Source of the DNA: Erysipelotrichaceae bacterium
GTDB taxonomy: Bacteria; Bacillota_I; Bacilli_A; Erysipelotrichales; Erysipelotrichaceae
Assembly (NCBI GenBank): GCA_024684175.1
Contig: JAIKXJ010000040.1
Location: forward strand, 57,238 to 121,237
Length of the DNA stretch: 64,000 nt
Direction: 5' to 3'
The notes below the pieces were generated by a model that did not search any database, had not been told where the DNA came from, and saw only the letters and a program-made list of their open reading frames with translations. The position numbers were made by a program, and so were the translations under genes. Shown one piece after another: positions 58,018 to 64,000 of the stretch (its first letter is position 1; each line of letters begins with the position of its first letter).

Positions 58018-58944
58018 TCAGAGGCAGGAGTCGAAGAAATCGATGATGCCCTGTTCCACCTGTTCCTTGATGTCGGAGTAGTTGTGGATCTCGTGACGGT
58101 AGCCGGTATACAAGACCGTCGTCACATCGTGGCCGGTATCGGTCAGCCAGTTGGCGGCCTGGTACATCCCTTCACCATACTGTCCGACCGGGTCCTGGTC
58201 GCCGCCGATGTTGTAGATCGGCAGATCCTTCGGAACTTTTTCAGCCCATTCCTTCCCCGTGATGTCTTCCATCATCTGCAAGAAGTAGAGCCATGCGCGG
58301 TTGGAGGTCGGTTTGGTGAACGCGTCGAACGGATCTTCCGCGTGGTCTTTCTGTACGTATGGGGAATCACAGATCCACTCGTTGCCCAGTTTCACGCCTT
58401 CGTCGCATCTCGCGAACATCCAGCCCATGAAGGTACCGCCCAGGCTCGGATCGGAGTCTTCGCCTTTGCCTTCATCGACGAGTTTCTGTACGATGGCGAT
58501 ATTGTCCTGCAGGTTCGGCCAGACGCCGGTCGTGCCGCATAAAGCCGCACCGGTGAGGTCTTCGCCGTATTTGGCGATGTACTGCCGGGTGATGAAGGAG
58601 CCCATGGAGTGGCCGAACATGAAATACGGGAGTCCCGGATATTTGCCGATGACGATGTCATGGAGCTTCTTTTCGTCTTCCATCATCGTCTGCGGACCTT
58701 TCTTGCCCCAGTCGCCCCATTTGTCGTTTTCCAATGCCGTCTTGCCGTGTCCGACATGGTCGTCGGCGGCGACGATGTAGCCTGCTTCCATAAAGCTCGT
58801 GATCATGTGAAGGTATCTGCGGGAGTGTTCACCGAAACCGTGAACCAGCTGAATGATGCCCAGAGGTTTACATGCCGGTACGTAGATCCAGCCGTAGACC
58901 TGGTCGCGCTCGTTGAATGAGCCGAATCTGACTTCATGTAACAT
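58018..58944 (-). CDS. Alpha/beta hydrolase, monoacylglycerol-lipase/lysophospholipase-like
   Basis: A 308-residue serine hydrolase of the Hydrolase_4 (monoacylglycerol lipase/PldB) family. The oxyanion region is IIQLVHGFGEHSRRY, DDHVGHGKT follows, the nucleophile elbow is FGHSMGSFITRQY, an Asp is in IGGDQDPVGQYG and the His in TGYRHEIHNY. It probably releases fatty acids from monoacylglycerol or lysolipids. The start is an ATG with AGAAAGGA upstream. Confidence 0.9.
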   Translation of the reverse strand: MLHEVRFGSFNERDQVYGWIYVPACKPLGIIQLVHGFGEHSRRYLHMITSFMEAGYIVAADDHVGHGKTALENDKWGDWGKKGPQTMMEDEKKLHDIVIGKYPGLPYFMFGHSMGSFITRQYIAKYGEDLTGAALCGTTGVWPNLQDNIAIVQKLVDEGKGEDSDPSLGGTFMGWMFARCDEGVKLGNEWICDSPYVQKDHAEDPFDAFTKPTSNRAWLYFLQMMEDITGKEWAEKVPKDLPIYNIGGDQDPVGQYGEGMYQAANWLTDTGHDVTTVLYTGYRHEIHNYSDIKEQVEQGIIDFFDSCL

Positions 58945-59046
58945 GCGATGGATTATCCTTTCTGATCGTAACGATCTTTCCTGATTCCATCATAACATGC
59001 TTTATGACTCGTCAGATCATCATCGCCTGTCCTGTTTGGATATAAT

Positions 59047-59075
59047 AAAAAGATCCCTGTATTTCAAGGGATCTT
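59047..59075 (-). terminator. Terminator of higBA
   Basis: Minus-strand AAGATCCCT / AGGGATCTT (59050-59075), then TTTATT. Confidence 0.82.
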
Positions 59076-59091
59076 CATTATTTAGGTTGTT

Positions 59092-59403
59092 TCAAATCAT
59101 CGGCTTCGGATCGGAAACAAACGGGCTGATCTTGGCATAGGATTCCGCCATTTCGATCTTGGCATTCCTGGCATCGATATCGTTCTGAAGATTGATGAAG
59201 TATTTCTCCGATACGCCAAAATATCTGCCCAGACGGATCGATGTGTCAACTGTTATCTTTCGCCGGTCATGAAGGATGTCCTGGATCCGGGAGACCGGAA
59301 CATCGATCTCTTTGGCCAGTTTATAGGCGGACAGACCAAAAGGTTCCATAAATTCTTCATATAGTATTTCACTGATTTTTGGTGTCTCGATCGTTTTGAC
59401 CAT
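59092..59403 (-). CDS. higA: HigA-family antitoxin
   Basis: A 103-residue XRE-type antitoxin. The HTH is read in FGLSAYKLAKEIDVPVSRIQDILHDRRKITVDTSIRLGRYFGVSEKYFINLQ, here stated by its key motifs: SAYKLAKEIDVP, IQDILHDRRKIT and RLGRYFGVS. It binds HigB and represses the pair's promoter. It lies 12 bp after the toxin gene, the toxin-first order of higBA. The AT content is clearly above that of neighbouring genes, which suggests transfer. Confidence 0.93.
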   Translation of the reverse strand: MVKTIETPKISEILYEEFMEPFGLSAYKLAKEIDVPVSRIQDILHDRRKITVDTSIRLGRYFGVSEKYFINLQNDIDARNAKIEMAESYAKISPFVSDPKPMI

Positions 59404-59415
59404 ATCCTCATCCTC

Positions 59416-59697
59416 CTAGTGATAATCGGTGATCTCCACTTCATAGAAATCTCCGTCTTTAAATACAAAGCAGATCCTGTACTGATCGTTGATACGGATA
59501 CTGTACTGTCCTGACCTGTCTCCTTTTAATGCTTCTAATCTGTTTGCGGGCGGAACTCTCAGATCTTCAAGTGTTTCCGCGTTATCGATCATGATAAGTT
59601 TCCGAAGCGCTGTCTTCTGCATGGAATTCGGCAGCTTTCCAGAAAGCTGCTGTTTATAGATTTTTTCTGTTTCCTTATCCTTAAAAGACTTAATCAT
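59416..59697 (-). CDS. higB: HigB/RelE-type toxin
   Basis: A 93-residue RelE-superfamily mRNA interferase. Support: the N-terminal IKSFKDKETEKIYKQQLSGKLP, LEDLRVPPANRLEALKGDRSGQYSIRIND, and QYRICFVFKDGDFYEVEITDYH at the end, typical of HigB/plasmid-maintenance toxins. The ATG at 59697 is preferred over an upstream frame that would run into the promoter; the TATAAT box lies 13 nt upstream. It is co-transcribed with higA. Confidence 0.93.
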   Translation of the reverse strand: MIKSFKDKETEKIYKQQLSGKLPNSMQKTALRKLIMIDNAETLEDLRVPPANRLEALKGDRSGQYSIRINDQYRICFVFKDGDFYEVEITDYH

Positions 59698-59710
59698 TTT
59701 CTCTGATCTA

Positions 59711-59751
59711 ATTATACCTATATAACATGTATATGTCAAACAGGTATATAG
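59711..59751 (-). promoter_or_regulatory. higBA promoter and flanking operator dyad
   Basis: Minus-strand TTGACA (59739-59734), 17-bp spacer, TATAAT (59716-59711), a perfect sigma-A promoter. Inverted arms CTATATA (59718-59724) and TATATAG (59745-59751) flank the -35 and fit a HigA operator. Confidence 0.75.
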
Positions 59752-59931
59752 TTGGTATATGAAATTACAGCCGCATATGAACGATCCGGCCATAAAGATC
59801 CTCTATGGTTCTGAAAATCTATTTTGTAGTTGCAAATAACAAACGATATCAGTCTCTGTCACTGATCTTTATGAAGTGTGTACGAAAAAAAGAACGGCAG
59901 ATGGGTTATATTGTAAGAGAAGGAGGACTCT

Positions 59932-61176
59932 ATGAATCAGATCAAATGTCCCAACTGCGGTGAAGTGTTCACGATCGACGAATCGAGTTACGATTCGATC
60001 GTAAAACAGATCCGTGACCATCAGTTCAACGAAGAACTTCGAAGAAGAGAAAAAGACTATGAAGAGAAGCTGCAGATGCAGCTCGATGCTTTGAAACAGA
60101 AGACTCTGAGCGAGAATCTGAAAGCTCTGAATGAAAAGGATCTTCAGATCGAGAAACTGAAGAGCGAGCTTTCCGGCAAAGAGAAAGAAAGCGAGCTTCT
60201 GACCAAGGAAGCGGTCGATGAGCTGCAAGCCAGACTGCAGGAAAAGGAGAACCTGATCGTCAGGCTCGATGCCGATCTCAAGAACAAAGAGATGGAAAAC
60301 AAGGTCGACCTGGCCAAGGCAGTGGCGGAGAAGGAAGAAGAGATCACCCATCTGAAGGCGGAATCCGATGCCCTGAAACAGTCTTATGTCAGACAGCTGG
60401 CGGATAAGGATGAGCTGATCGCCTACTATAAGGATTTCAAGGCAAAGCAGTCGACCAAGATGATCGGCGAAGACCTTGAACAGCACTGTCTCTATGAATT
60501 CAACCGCGTCCGGCCGCTGTTCAGGAATGCGTATTTTGAAAAAGACAACGATATCTCCATGGGTTCGAAGGGCGACTTCATCTTTCGGGATTATGACGAT
60601 GAGGGCACGCAGATCGTTTCGATCATGTTCGAAATGAAGAACGAAGCGGATCAGACGGCAACGAAACATAAAAACGAGGATTTCCTGGCAAAGCTCGATA
60701 AGGACAGAAAAGACAAGAAGTGCGAATATGCGGTCCTGGTATCCTTATTGGAAATGGACAATGACTTATACAATGAAGGCATCGTGGACATGTCCCACCG
60801 CTATGAGAAGATGTATGTGATCCGTCCGCAGAACTTCATTCCGATCATCACGTTATTGCGGAATGCGAATATGAACTCTCTGTCCTACAAGAAACAGCTC
60901 ATCGCTTTGCAGGAACAGGATGTGGATTTCAAGAACTTCGAGAACAACATGAATGCGTTCAAAGAAGCTTTCGGCAAGAACTATACGACGGCAGCCAAGA
61001 AGTTCAACGATGCGATCGAGGAGATCGACAAGTCGATCGCCCATCTCAACAAGATCAAGGAGGCTTTGACTTCTTCTTCCAATCAGCTGCGTCTGGCCAA
61101 CGATAAGGCCCAGGATCTTTCCATCCGCAAGCTGACCAGGAATGCGCCGAGCGTTGCGGAAAAATTCAAACAATGA
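59932..61176 (+). CDS. DUF2130 protein (zinc-ribbon, coiled coil, nuclease-like domain)
   Basis: A 414-residue DUF2130 protein. An N-terminal zinc-ribbon-like start (IKCPNCGEVFTIDES) is followed by a coiled coil (residues about 25-165). A restriction-endonuclease-like core (about 180-300) then has GDFIFRD and IMFEMKNEAD, the Asp and Glu-x-Lys of a PD-(D/E)XK site, and a helical C-terminus ends it. A nuclease or DNA-end-binding role is plausible but unproven. It is preceded by a TATATT box and an AAGGAGG ribosome site. It lies beside higBA but on the opposite strand. Confidence 0.85.
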   Translation: MNQIKCPNCGEVFTIDESSYDSIVKQIRDHQFNEELRRREKDYEEKLQMQLDALKQKTLSENLKALNEKDLQIEKLKSELSGKEKESELLTKEAVDELQARLQEKENLIVRLDADLKNKEMENKVDLAKAVAEKEEEITHLKAESDALKQSYVRQLADKDELIAYYKDFKAKQSTKMIGEDLEQHCLYEFNRVRPLFRNAYFEKDNDISMGSKGDFIFRDYDDEGTQIVSIMFEMKNEADQTATKHKNEDFLAKLDKDRKDKKCEYAVLVSLLEMDNDLYNEGIVDMSHRYEKMYVIRPQNFIPIITLLRNANMNSLSYKKQLIALQEQDVDFKNFENNMNAFKEAFGKNYTTAAKKFNDAIEEIDKSIAHLNKIKEALTSSSNQLRLANDKAQDLSIRKLTRNAPSVAEKFKQ

Positions 61177-61212
61177 TTATAATTGAATCAGATAAACGGA
61201 GGTAATCATACT

Positions 61213-61623
61213 ATGGAAATCGATAAGAATAAGATCAAGGAACTGCTGGATGAGTCTTCGGCAAAAGTCGAAAGCATCATGAAGGATACGGCAGCATTGG
61301 AAAACATCTTACAGTCGGCGGAAGCCAAACTGTCACAGATCCCCAATGTCGGTCAGTATGCGGCAAAGCTGCCATTGATGCTGTCGATGATCCGTTCCTA
61401 TATGGCCAAAGAATATACGGAAGTTTCCCCGAAGGTCGTCGTTTCGATGGTCGGCGCTCTGGTCTACATGCTGAAAGGCAAGGATCTGATCTCCGATAAG
61501 GTACCGGTCATCGGTATCGTCGATGATCTCGCGGTCCTGGGACTGGCGCTGCAGATCAACTCCAAGGAACTGGAAGCTTACAGTGCCTGGAGAGACAACG
61601 GCGAGGTCAAAACAGAGAACTGA
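61213..61623 (+). CDS. DUF1232 (YkvA-like) membrane protein
   Basis: A 136-residue protein. The helical N-terminal half (residues 1-75) is charged, and the DUF1232 core is SKVVVSMVGALVYMLKGKDLISDKVPVIGIVDDLAVLGLAL-like, with its hallmark VYMLKGKDLISDKVP and VDDLAVLGLAL. Function unknown. The start has CGGAGG ahead of the ATG at 61213; an upstream in-frame start at 61183 lacks a ribosome site. Confidence 0.85.
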   Translation: MEIDKNKIKELLDESSAKVESIMKDTAALENILQSAEAKLSQIPNVGQYAAKLPLMLSMIRSYMAKEYTEVSPKVVVSMVGALVYMLKGKDLISDKVPVIGIVDDLAVLGLALQINSKELEAYSAWRDNGEVKTEN

Positions 61624-61628
61624 GTATG

Positions 61629-61647
61629 AAAGGGCGGAAGCCCTTTT
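61629..61647 (+). terminator. Terminator after the DUF1232 gene
   Basis: AAAGGGC (61629-61635) / GCCCTTT (61640-61646) across a GGAA loop, then T and C. Confidence 0.7.
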
Positions 61648-61663
61648 CGATTAGGAGTTTCAT

Positions 61664-62407
61664 ATGGCTTACATAAGGATCACGAAAGAAAATATCGATA
61701 AAGAACACATCTGCTGTGCGATGTCCAATCCCCAGTCGGTGAAGAAAAAAGAATGGCTGAAGGAGCGTTTCGATGAAGGCCTGGTCTTCTATCGCAGTGA
61801 AGAGCGGGGAAAGTGTTTCATCGAATATATGCCGGCGGAATATGCCTGGAATCCCATCCTGGCCGACGGATATATGCATATCAACTGTCTGTGGGTCTCC
61901 GGTTCGCTCAAGGGGCACGGCTATTCCAGCGACCTGCTCAATGAATGTATCCGGGATGCGAAAGAGAAGGGATATAAAGGTCTGACCATCCTTTCTTCGG
62001 CGAAGAAGAAGGGTTTTCTTGCCGATCCGAAGTATCTGGCATACAAAGGCTTTGAAGCTGCCGATACGACCGATCCCGGGATACAGCTGTGGTATCTGCC
62101 TTTTGAAAAGGATCTCATCAAGCCGCAGTTCAAAGAATGCGCAAGACATCCCCATTGCGATGAAAAGGGTTTTGTGATCACATATTCCGACCAGTGCCCA
62201 TTCACTTATTACTGGGTGTCGAGGCTGCAAGAGGCCGCAAAGCATTATGATGTTCCATTGAAGGTCATCCACATCGACAGCCGGGAGGCGGCACAGAACG
62301 CATCTTCGCCGGTCACGAATTTCACACTGTACAAAGACGGGGACTTCGTCAGCCACGAGATACAGTCGGAAAAGAAGTTTCTTGCCTTAGCCGGCATCAA
62401 GATCTGA
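61664..62407 (+). CDS. GNAT acetyltransferase with YoaP-like C-terminal domain
   Basis: A 247-residue fusion. The GNAT domain (residues 1-150) has the acetyl-CoA region LWVSGSLKGHGYSSDLLNECI, and the C-terminal YoaP-like domain has SDQCPFTYYWVSRLQEAAKHY and SPVTNFTLYKDGDFVSHEI. The latter is a thioredoxin-like fold, with one conserved Cys here. The acceptor is unknown. The ribosome site is TAGGAG before the ATG. It lies 22 bp before the next gene, on the same strand. Confidence 0.88.
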   Translation: MAYIRITKENIDKEHICCAMSNPQSVKKKEWLKERFDEGLVFYRSEERGKCFIEYMPAEYAWNPILADGYMHINCLWVSGSLKGHGYSSDLLNECIRDAKEKGYKGLTILSSAKKKGFLADPKYLAYKGFEAADTTDPGIQLWYLPFEKDLIKPQFKECARHPHCDEKGFVITYSDQCPFTYYWVSRLQEAAKHYDVPLKVIHIDSREAAQNASSPVTNFTLYKDGDFVSHEIQSEKKFLALAGIKI

Positions 62408-62429
62408 CGGAAGATAAAGAGAGGTGTCT

Positions 62430-63032
62430 ATGGAGATCTTACATCATGCGCTTTTGTATGCGCTCTTATGCAAAAACATCCTGCAGATCCATGAAGAAGA
62501 GGGAAAACAGCTGATCGAAGCGTTCACGAAAGAATACGGCCGTTCCAGAGGACGGCGTATGAGGGCGAACAGCGAAAACGGCGACCTTAATGACTACTTC
62601 ATCAACGGAGAGTGGAAAGGAAGACCGGGCGAGAACATCTCGAAGCTTTCTTATGAGAAAGATAAGACCGTATCGGTCGTTACCAAGTGTGCCTGGTATG
62701 ACACCTGGAAGGACTACGGTCTTTTGGAGTATGGCAGCTATTATTGCCGCTACATCGATCAGGCGATCGCCGAAGGTTTCGATCAAGATCTCGTCCTCAA
62801 CGTGAAGGGGTCTCTGGGAAAGGGCGATGAGCACTGCATCTTTGAGTGGCTGCAGGCGGCCGATGAAGAAAAAGTGAGTTCAACAGAAAGGAAGCATATC
62901 CTTCCTTTCGATTTTCATTGCAAGGAGATGCTGGAGTGCGCAGGAAGGATATTGAAGAAAGACGATCCTTCCATAGAGAGGAGCGTACGGCAGTTCAAGG
63001 AGTATTTTCCGGATACGGAGATCTCTGTTTAG
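62430..63032 (+). CDS. L-2-amino-thiazoline-4-carboxylic acid hydrolase-like protein
   Basis: A 200-residue protein of the ATC hydrolase family. Signature blocks: VVTKCAWYDTWKDYGLLEYGSYYCRYIDQAIAEGFDQDL, here given by its parts TKCAWYDTWKDYGLLE and YYCRYIDQAIAEGF, and GSLGKGDEHCIFEW. Named members open the thiazoline ring on the way to cysteine, but most bacterial copies are uncharacterised. The ATG at 62430 is favoured over a GTG at 62424. It follows the GNAT-YoaP gene closely. Confidence 0.82.
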   Translation: MEILHHALLYALLCKNILQIHEEEGKQLIEAFTKEYGRSRGRRMRANSENGDLNDYFINGEWKGRPGENISKLSYEKDKTVSVVTKCAWYDTWKDYGLLEYGSYYCRYIDQAIAEGFDQDLVLNVKGSLGKGDEHCIFEWLQAADEEKVSSTERKHILPFDFHCKEMLECAGRILKKDDPSIERSVRQFKEYFPDTEISV

Positions 63033-63037
63033 TTTTT

Positions 63038-63066
63038 ATGACAGAGTATCCTTGTTCTGTTATAAT
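63038..63066 (+). promoter_or_regulatory. Promoter of the CDP-alcohol phosphatidyltransferase gene
   Basis: ATGACA (63038-63043), 17-bp spacer, TATAAT (63061-63066), ten bases before the ATG at 63077. The leader is only about 4 nt. Confidence 0.65.
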
Positions 63067-63076
63067 TCAAGATGGT

Positions 63077-63595
63077 ATGAAGAAAAATCTGGCAAACATC
63101 ATCACTTTGACAAGGCTCATCGGAACGATCGCCTTGTTTTTTACGGAAACGATGTCCGTCGAGTTTTTCGCCATCTATATCTGGTGCGGGATCTCGGACA
63201 TCTTGGACGGTTTCGTTGCCAGAAAGACCAACACGATCTCAAAACTGGGTTCCAAGCTGGATTCGGTCTCGGACATCTCGTTCTATACGATGATGATGTA
63301 CAAGATCCTGCCGTATCTGAGAAGGCGTTTCCCGAAATACGTCTGGATCCTGATCTATCTGGCGGTCGGCATCCGCTTCTTATGTTATATCGCGGTCGCT
63401 TTGACCAAAGGCTATTTCGAAAGCCGTCACACCATCCTGAACAAATTCAACAGCGGGATGATGTTCTTCCTGCCGTTCCTGGTCGAGCATCCGCTGCTGA
63501 TCCCGTTCTCGCTGGTCATCCTGGCCGGTGCGTTCATCTCCAATCTGGAGGAGATCGTGCATATCGTTCAGATCAATCAAGTCAAAGGTGTCTGA
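63077..63595 (+). CDS. CDP-alcohol phosphatidyltransferase family protein
   Basis: A 172-residue membrane enzyme. The active site is read as SDILDGFVARKTNTISKLGSKLDSVSD, here stated by its order DG-xx-AR, then G-xxx-D-xxx-D, and about five helices surround it. It joins a CDP-activated diacylglycerol to an alcohol such as glycerol-phosphate or inositol-phosphate; which one is unclear. The ATG at 63077 gives the usual start KKNLANIITLTRL. There is no Shine-Dalgarno site and a near-leaderless promoter. Cardiolipin synthase at 26425 and the lipid kinase at 38898 act in the same lipid network. Confidence 0.9.
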   Translation: MKKNLANIITLTRLIGTIALFFTETMSVEFFAIYIWCGISDILDGFVARKTNTISKLGSKLDSVSDISFYTMMMYKILPYLRRRFPKYVWILIYLAVGIRFLCYIAVALTKGYFESRHTILNKFNSGMMFFLPFLVEHPLLIPFSLVILAGAFISNLEEIVHIVQINQVKGV

Positions 63596-63649
63596 AAGGG
63601 CATCTTTTTTCTTGCGGGCGTCGTTTTCTATCAGGAAAGCGGAAGCTGA

Positions 63650-63655
63650 TATAAT
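63650..63655 (+). promoter_or_regulatory. -10 box upstream of the glutathione peroxidase gene
   Basis: TATAAT with a leader of about 40 nt and an AGAAAGGAAAG ribosome site. No clear -35. Confidence 0.45.
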
Positions 63656-63701
63656 TGTTCTGTAAAGAATCGACAGATCATAACAGAAAGGAAAGAAAAC
63701 C

Positions 63702-64000
63702 ATGTTTTACGATTACAAAGTCACGACAGGCAAGAATGAAGTACTCGATCTGAAAGATTATGAAGGCAAAGTCGTCATGGTCGTCAATACGGCGACCGGC
63801 TGCGGGTTCACACCGCAATACGAATCGATCGAGCAGATGTACAGAGACTATCATGACAAAGGCTTAGAGATCCTCGATATCCCGTGCAACCAGTTCGGCA
63901 ATCAGGCTCCCGGTACGGATGATGAGATCCATGAGTTCTGCACATTACACTACAACACGACCTTCCCGCAGATGAAGAAGTCCGATGTCAACGGTCCCAA
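63702..64000 (+). CDS. Glutathione peroxidase-family thiol peroxidase (C-terminus cut by window edge)
   Basis: Right-edge partial gene; the first 99 codons are present. It reduces peroxides, probably with thioredoxin in a Firmicute. The N-terminal YDYKVTTGKNEVLDL and the peroxidatic Cys36 in NTATGCGFTPQY are seen, with LDIPCNQFGNQAPG following, the family signature with a resolving Cys and Gln. The catalytic residue is Cys, not selenocysteine. It has its own promoter-like box and a good ribosome site. Confidence 0.95.
   Translation, partial: MFYDYKVTTGKNEVLDLKDYEGKVVMVVNTATGCGFTPQYESIEQMYRDYHDKGLEILDIPCNQFGNQAPGTDDEIHEFCTLHYNTTFPQMKKSDVNGP

Noticed and set aside
59753..59931. Additional small gene between higB and the DUF2130 gene
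   Set aside because: No frame with a start, ribosome site and plausible composition; it holds only the divergent promoters and AT-rich spacer.
1..64000. CRISPR arrays, insertion sequences, prophage, tRNA or rRNA genes
   Set aside because: No regularly spaced repeats, transposase or integrase proteins, or recognisable RNA gene sequences were seen on reading both strands.

Overview
The window looks like chromosomal DNA from a low-to-mid GC Firmicute, most plausibly an Erysipelotrichia-type gut anaerobe. The lineage is an inference from gene content, not from a marker gene. The supporting features are PRD-regulated beta-glucoside PTS operons, a CIRCE-controlled Hsp20, a DUF969/DUF979/pcp cluster, a group B-type [FeFe] hydrogenase, a rubredoxin, a YugP-type protease and many small Firmicute membrane proteins. 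About 75 protein genes fill both strands. No rRNA, tRNA, CRISPR array, insertion sequence or prophage was seen, and no gene-free stretch exceeds 300 bases. The longest gaps are 59698-59931 and 43832-44064 (both described below) and 31375-31568.

Layout. 1-6.6 kb: edge-truncated M29 aminopeptidase, the DUF969-DUF979-pcp pyroglutamate cluster, an FMN reductase, a lipoprotein, proC and degV. 6.7-7.7 kb: azlCD amino-acid exporter. 7.7-13.2 kb: a LicR/MtlR-like PRD activator divergent from a complete IIB-IIC-IIA-GH1 beta-glucoside operon. 13.3-18.6 kb: phosphatase, LOG protein, PfkB kinase, an AlkZ-related protein, msrA, a YugP protease and a free methionine sulfoxide reductase. 18.7-26.4 kb: PBP4B-like lipoprotein, YgjV, Hsp20, an esterase/aldo-keto reductase/thioesterase operon, unknowns and rubredoxin. 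26.4-35 kb: cardiolipin synthase, a beta-propeller protein, transporters, MscS and a membrane-protein operon. 35-38.9 kb: a second beta-glucoside operon (licT-IIBC-GH1) under RNA antitermination. 38.9-48.9 kb: lipid kinase, xpt, mscL, two YitT proteins, flotillin, purine nucleoside phosphorylase, a GDPD membrane protein and rarA. 48.9-54.7 kb: a hybrid histidine kinase with an HD-GYP-like partner, then a small-molecule kinase overlapping an [FeFe] hydrogenase gene. 54.8-64 kb: an XRE-TPR regulator, hydrolases, a nitroreductase, a higBA toxin-antitoxin pair, a DUF2130 protein, small enzymes, a CDP-alcohol phosphatidyltransferase and a truncated glutathione peroxidase.

Regulation is the most interesting aspect. 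(1) The flotillin gene has a 170-nt leader with a perfect consensus promoter, a folded aptamer-like domain with partial yybP-ykoY (Mn2+ riboswitch) signatures, and mutually exclusive antiterminator and terminator hairpins ending just before the ribosome-binding site. (2) At least ten genes have a -10 box exactly 6-7 nt before the start codon and no Shine-Dalgarno sequence, which is the geometry of leaderless mRNA; this fixes several start codons. (3) The second beta-glucoside operon carries a recognisable RAT/terminator pair. (4) Hsp20 has a CIRCE operator on its promoter plus a long leader. Intrinsic terminators are very compact and often contain the stop codon of the convergent gene.
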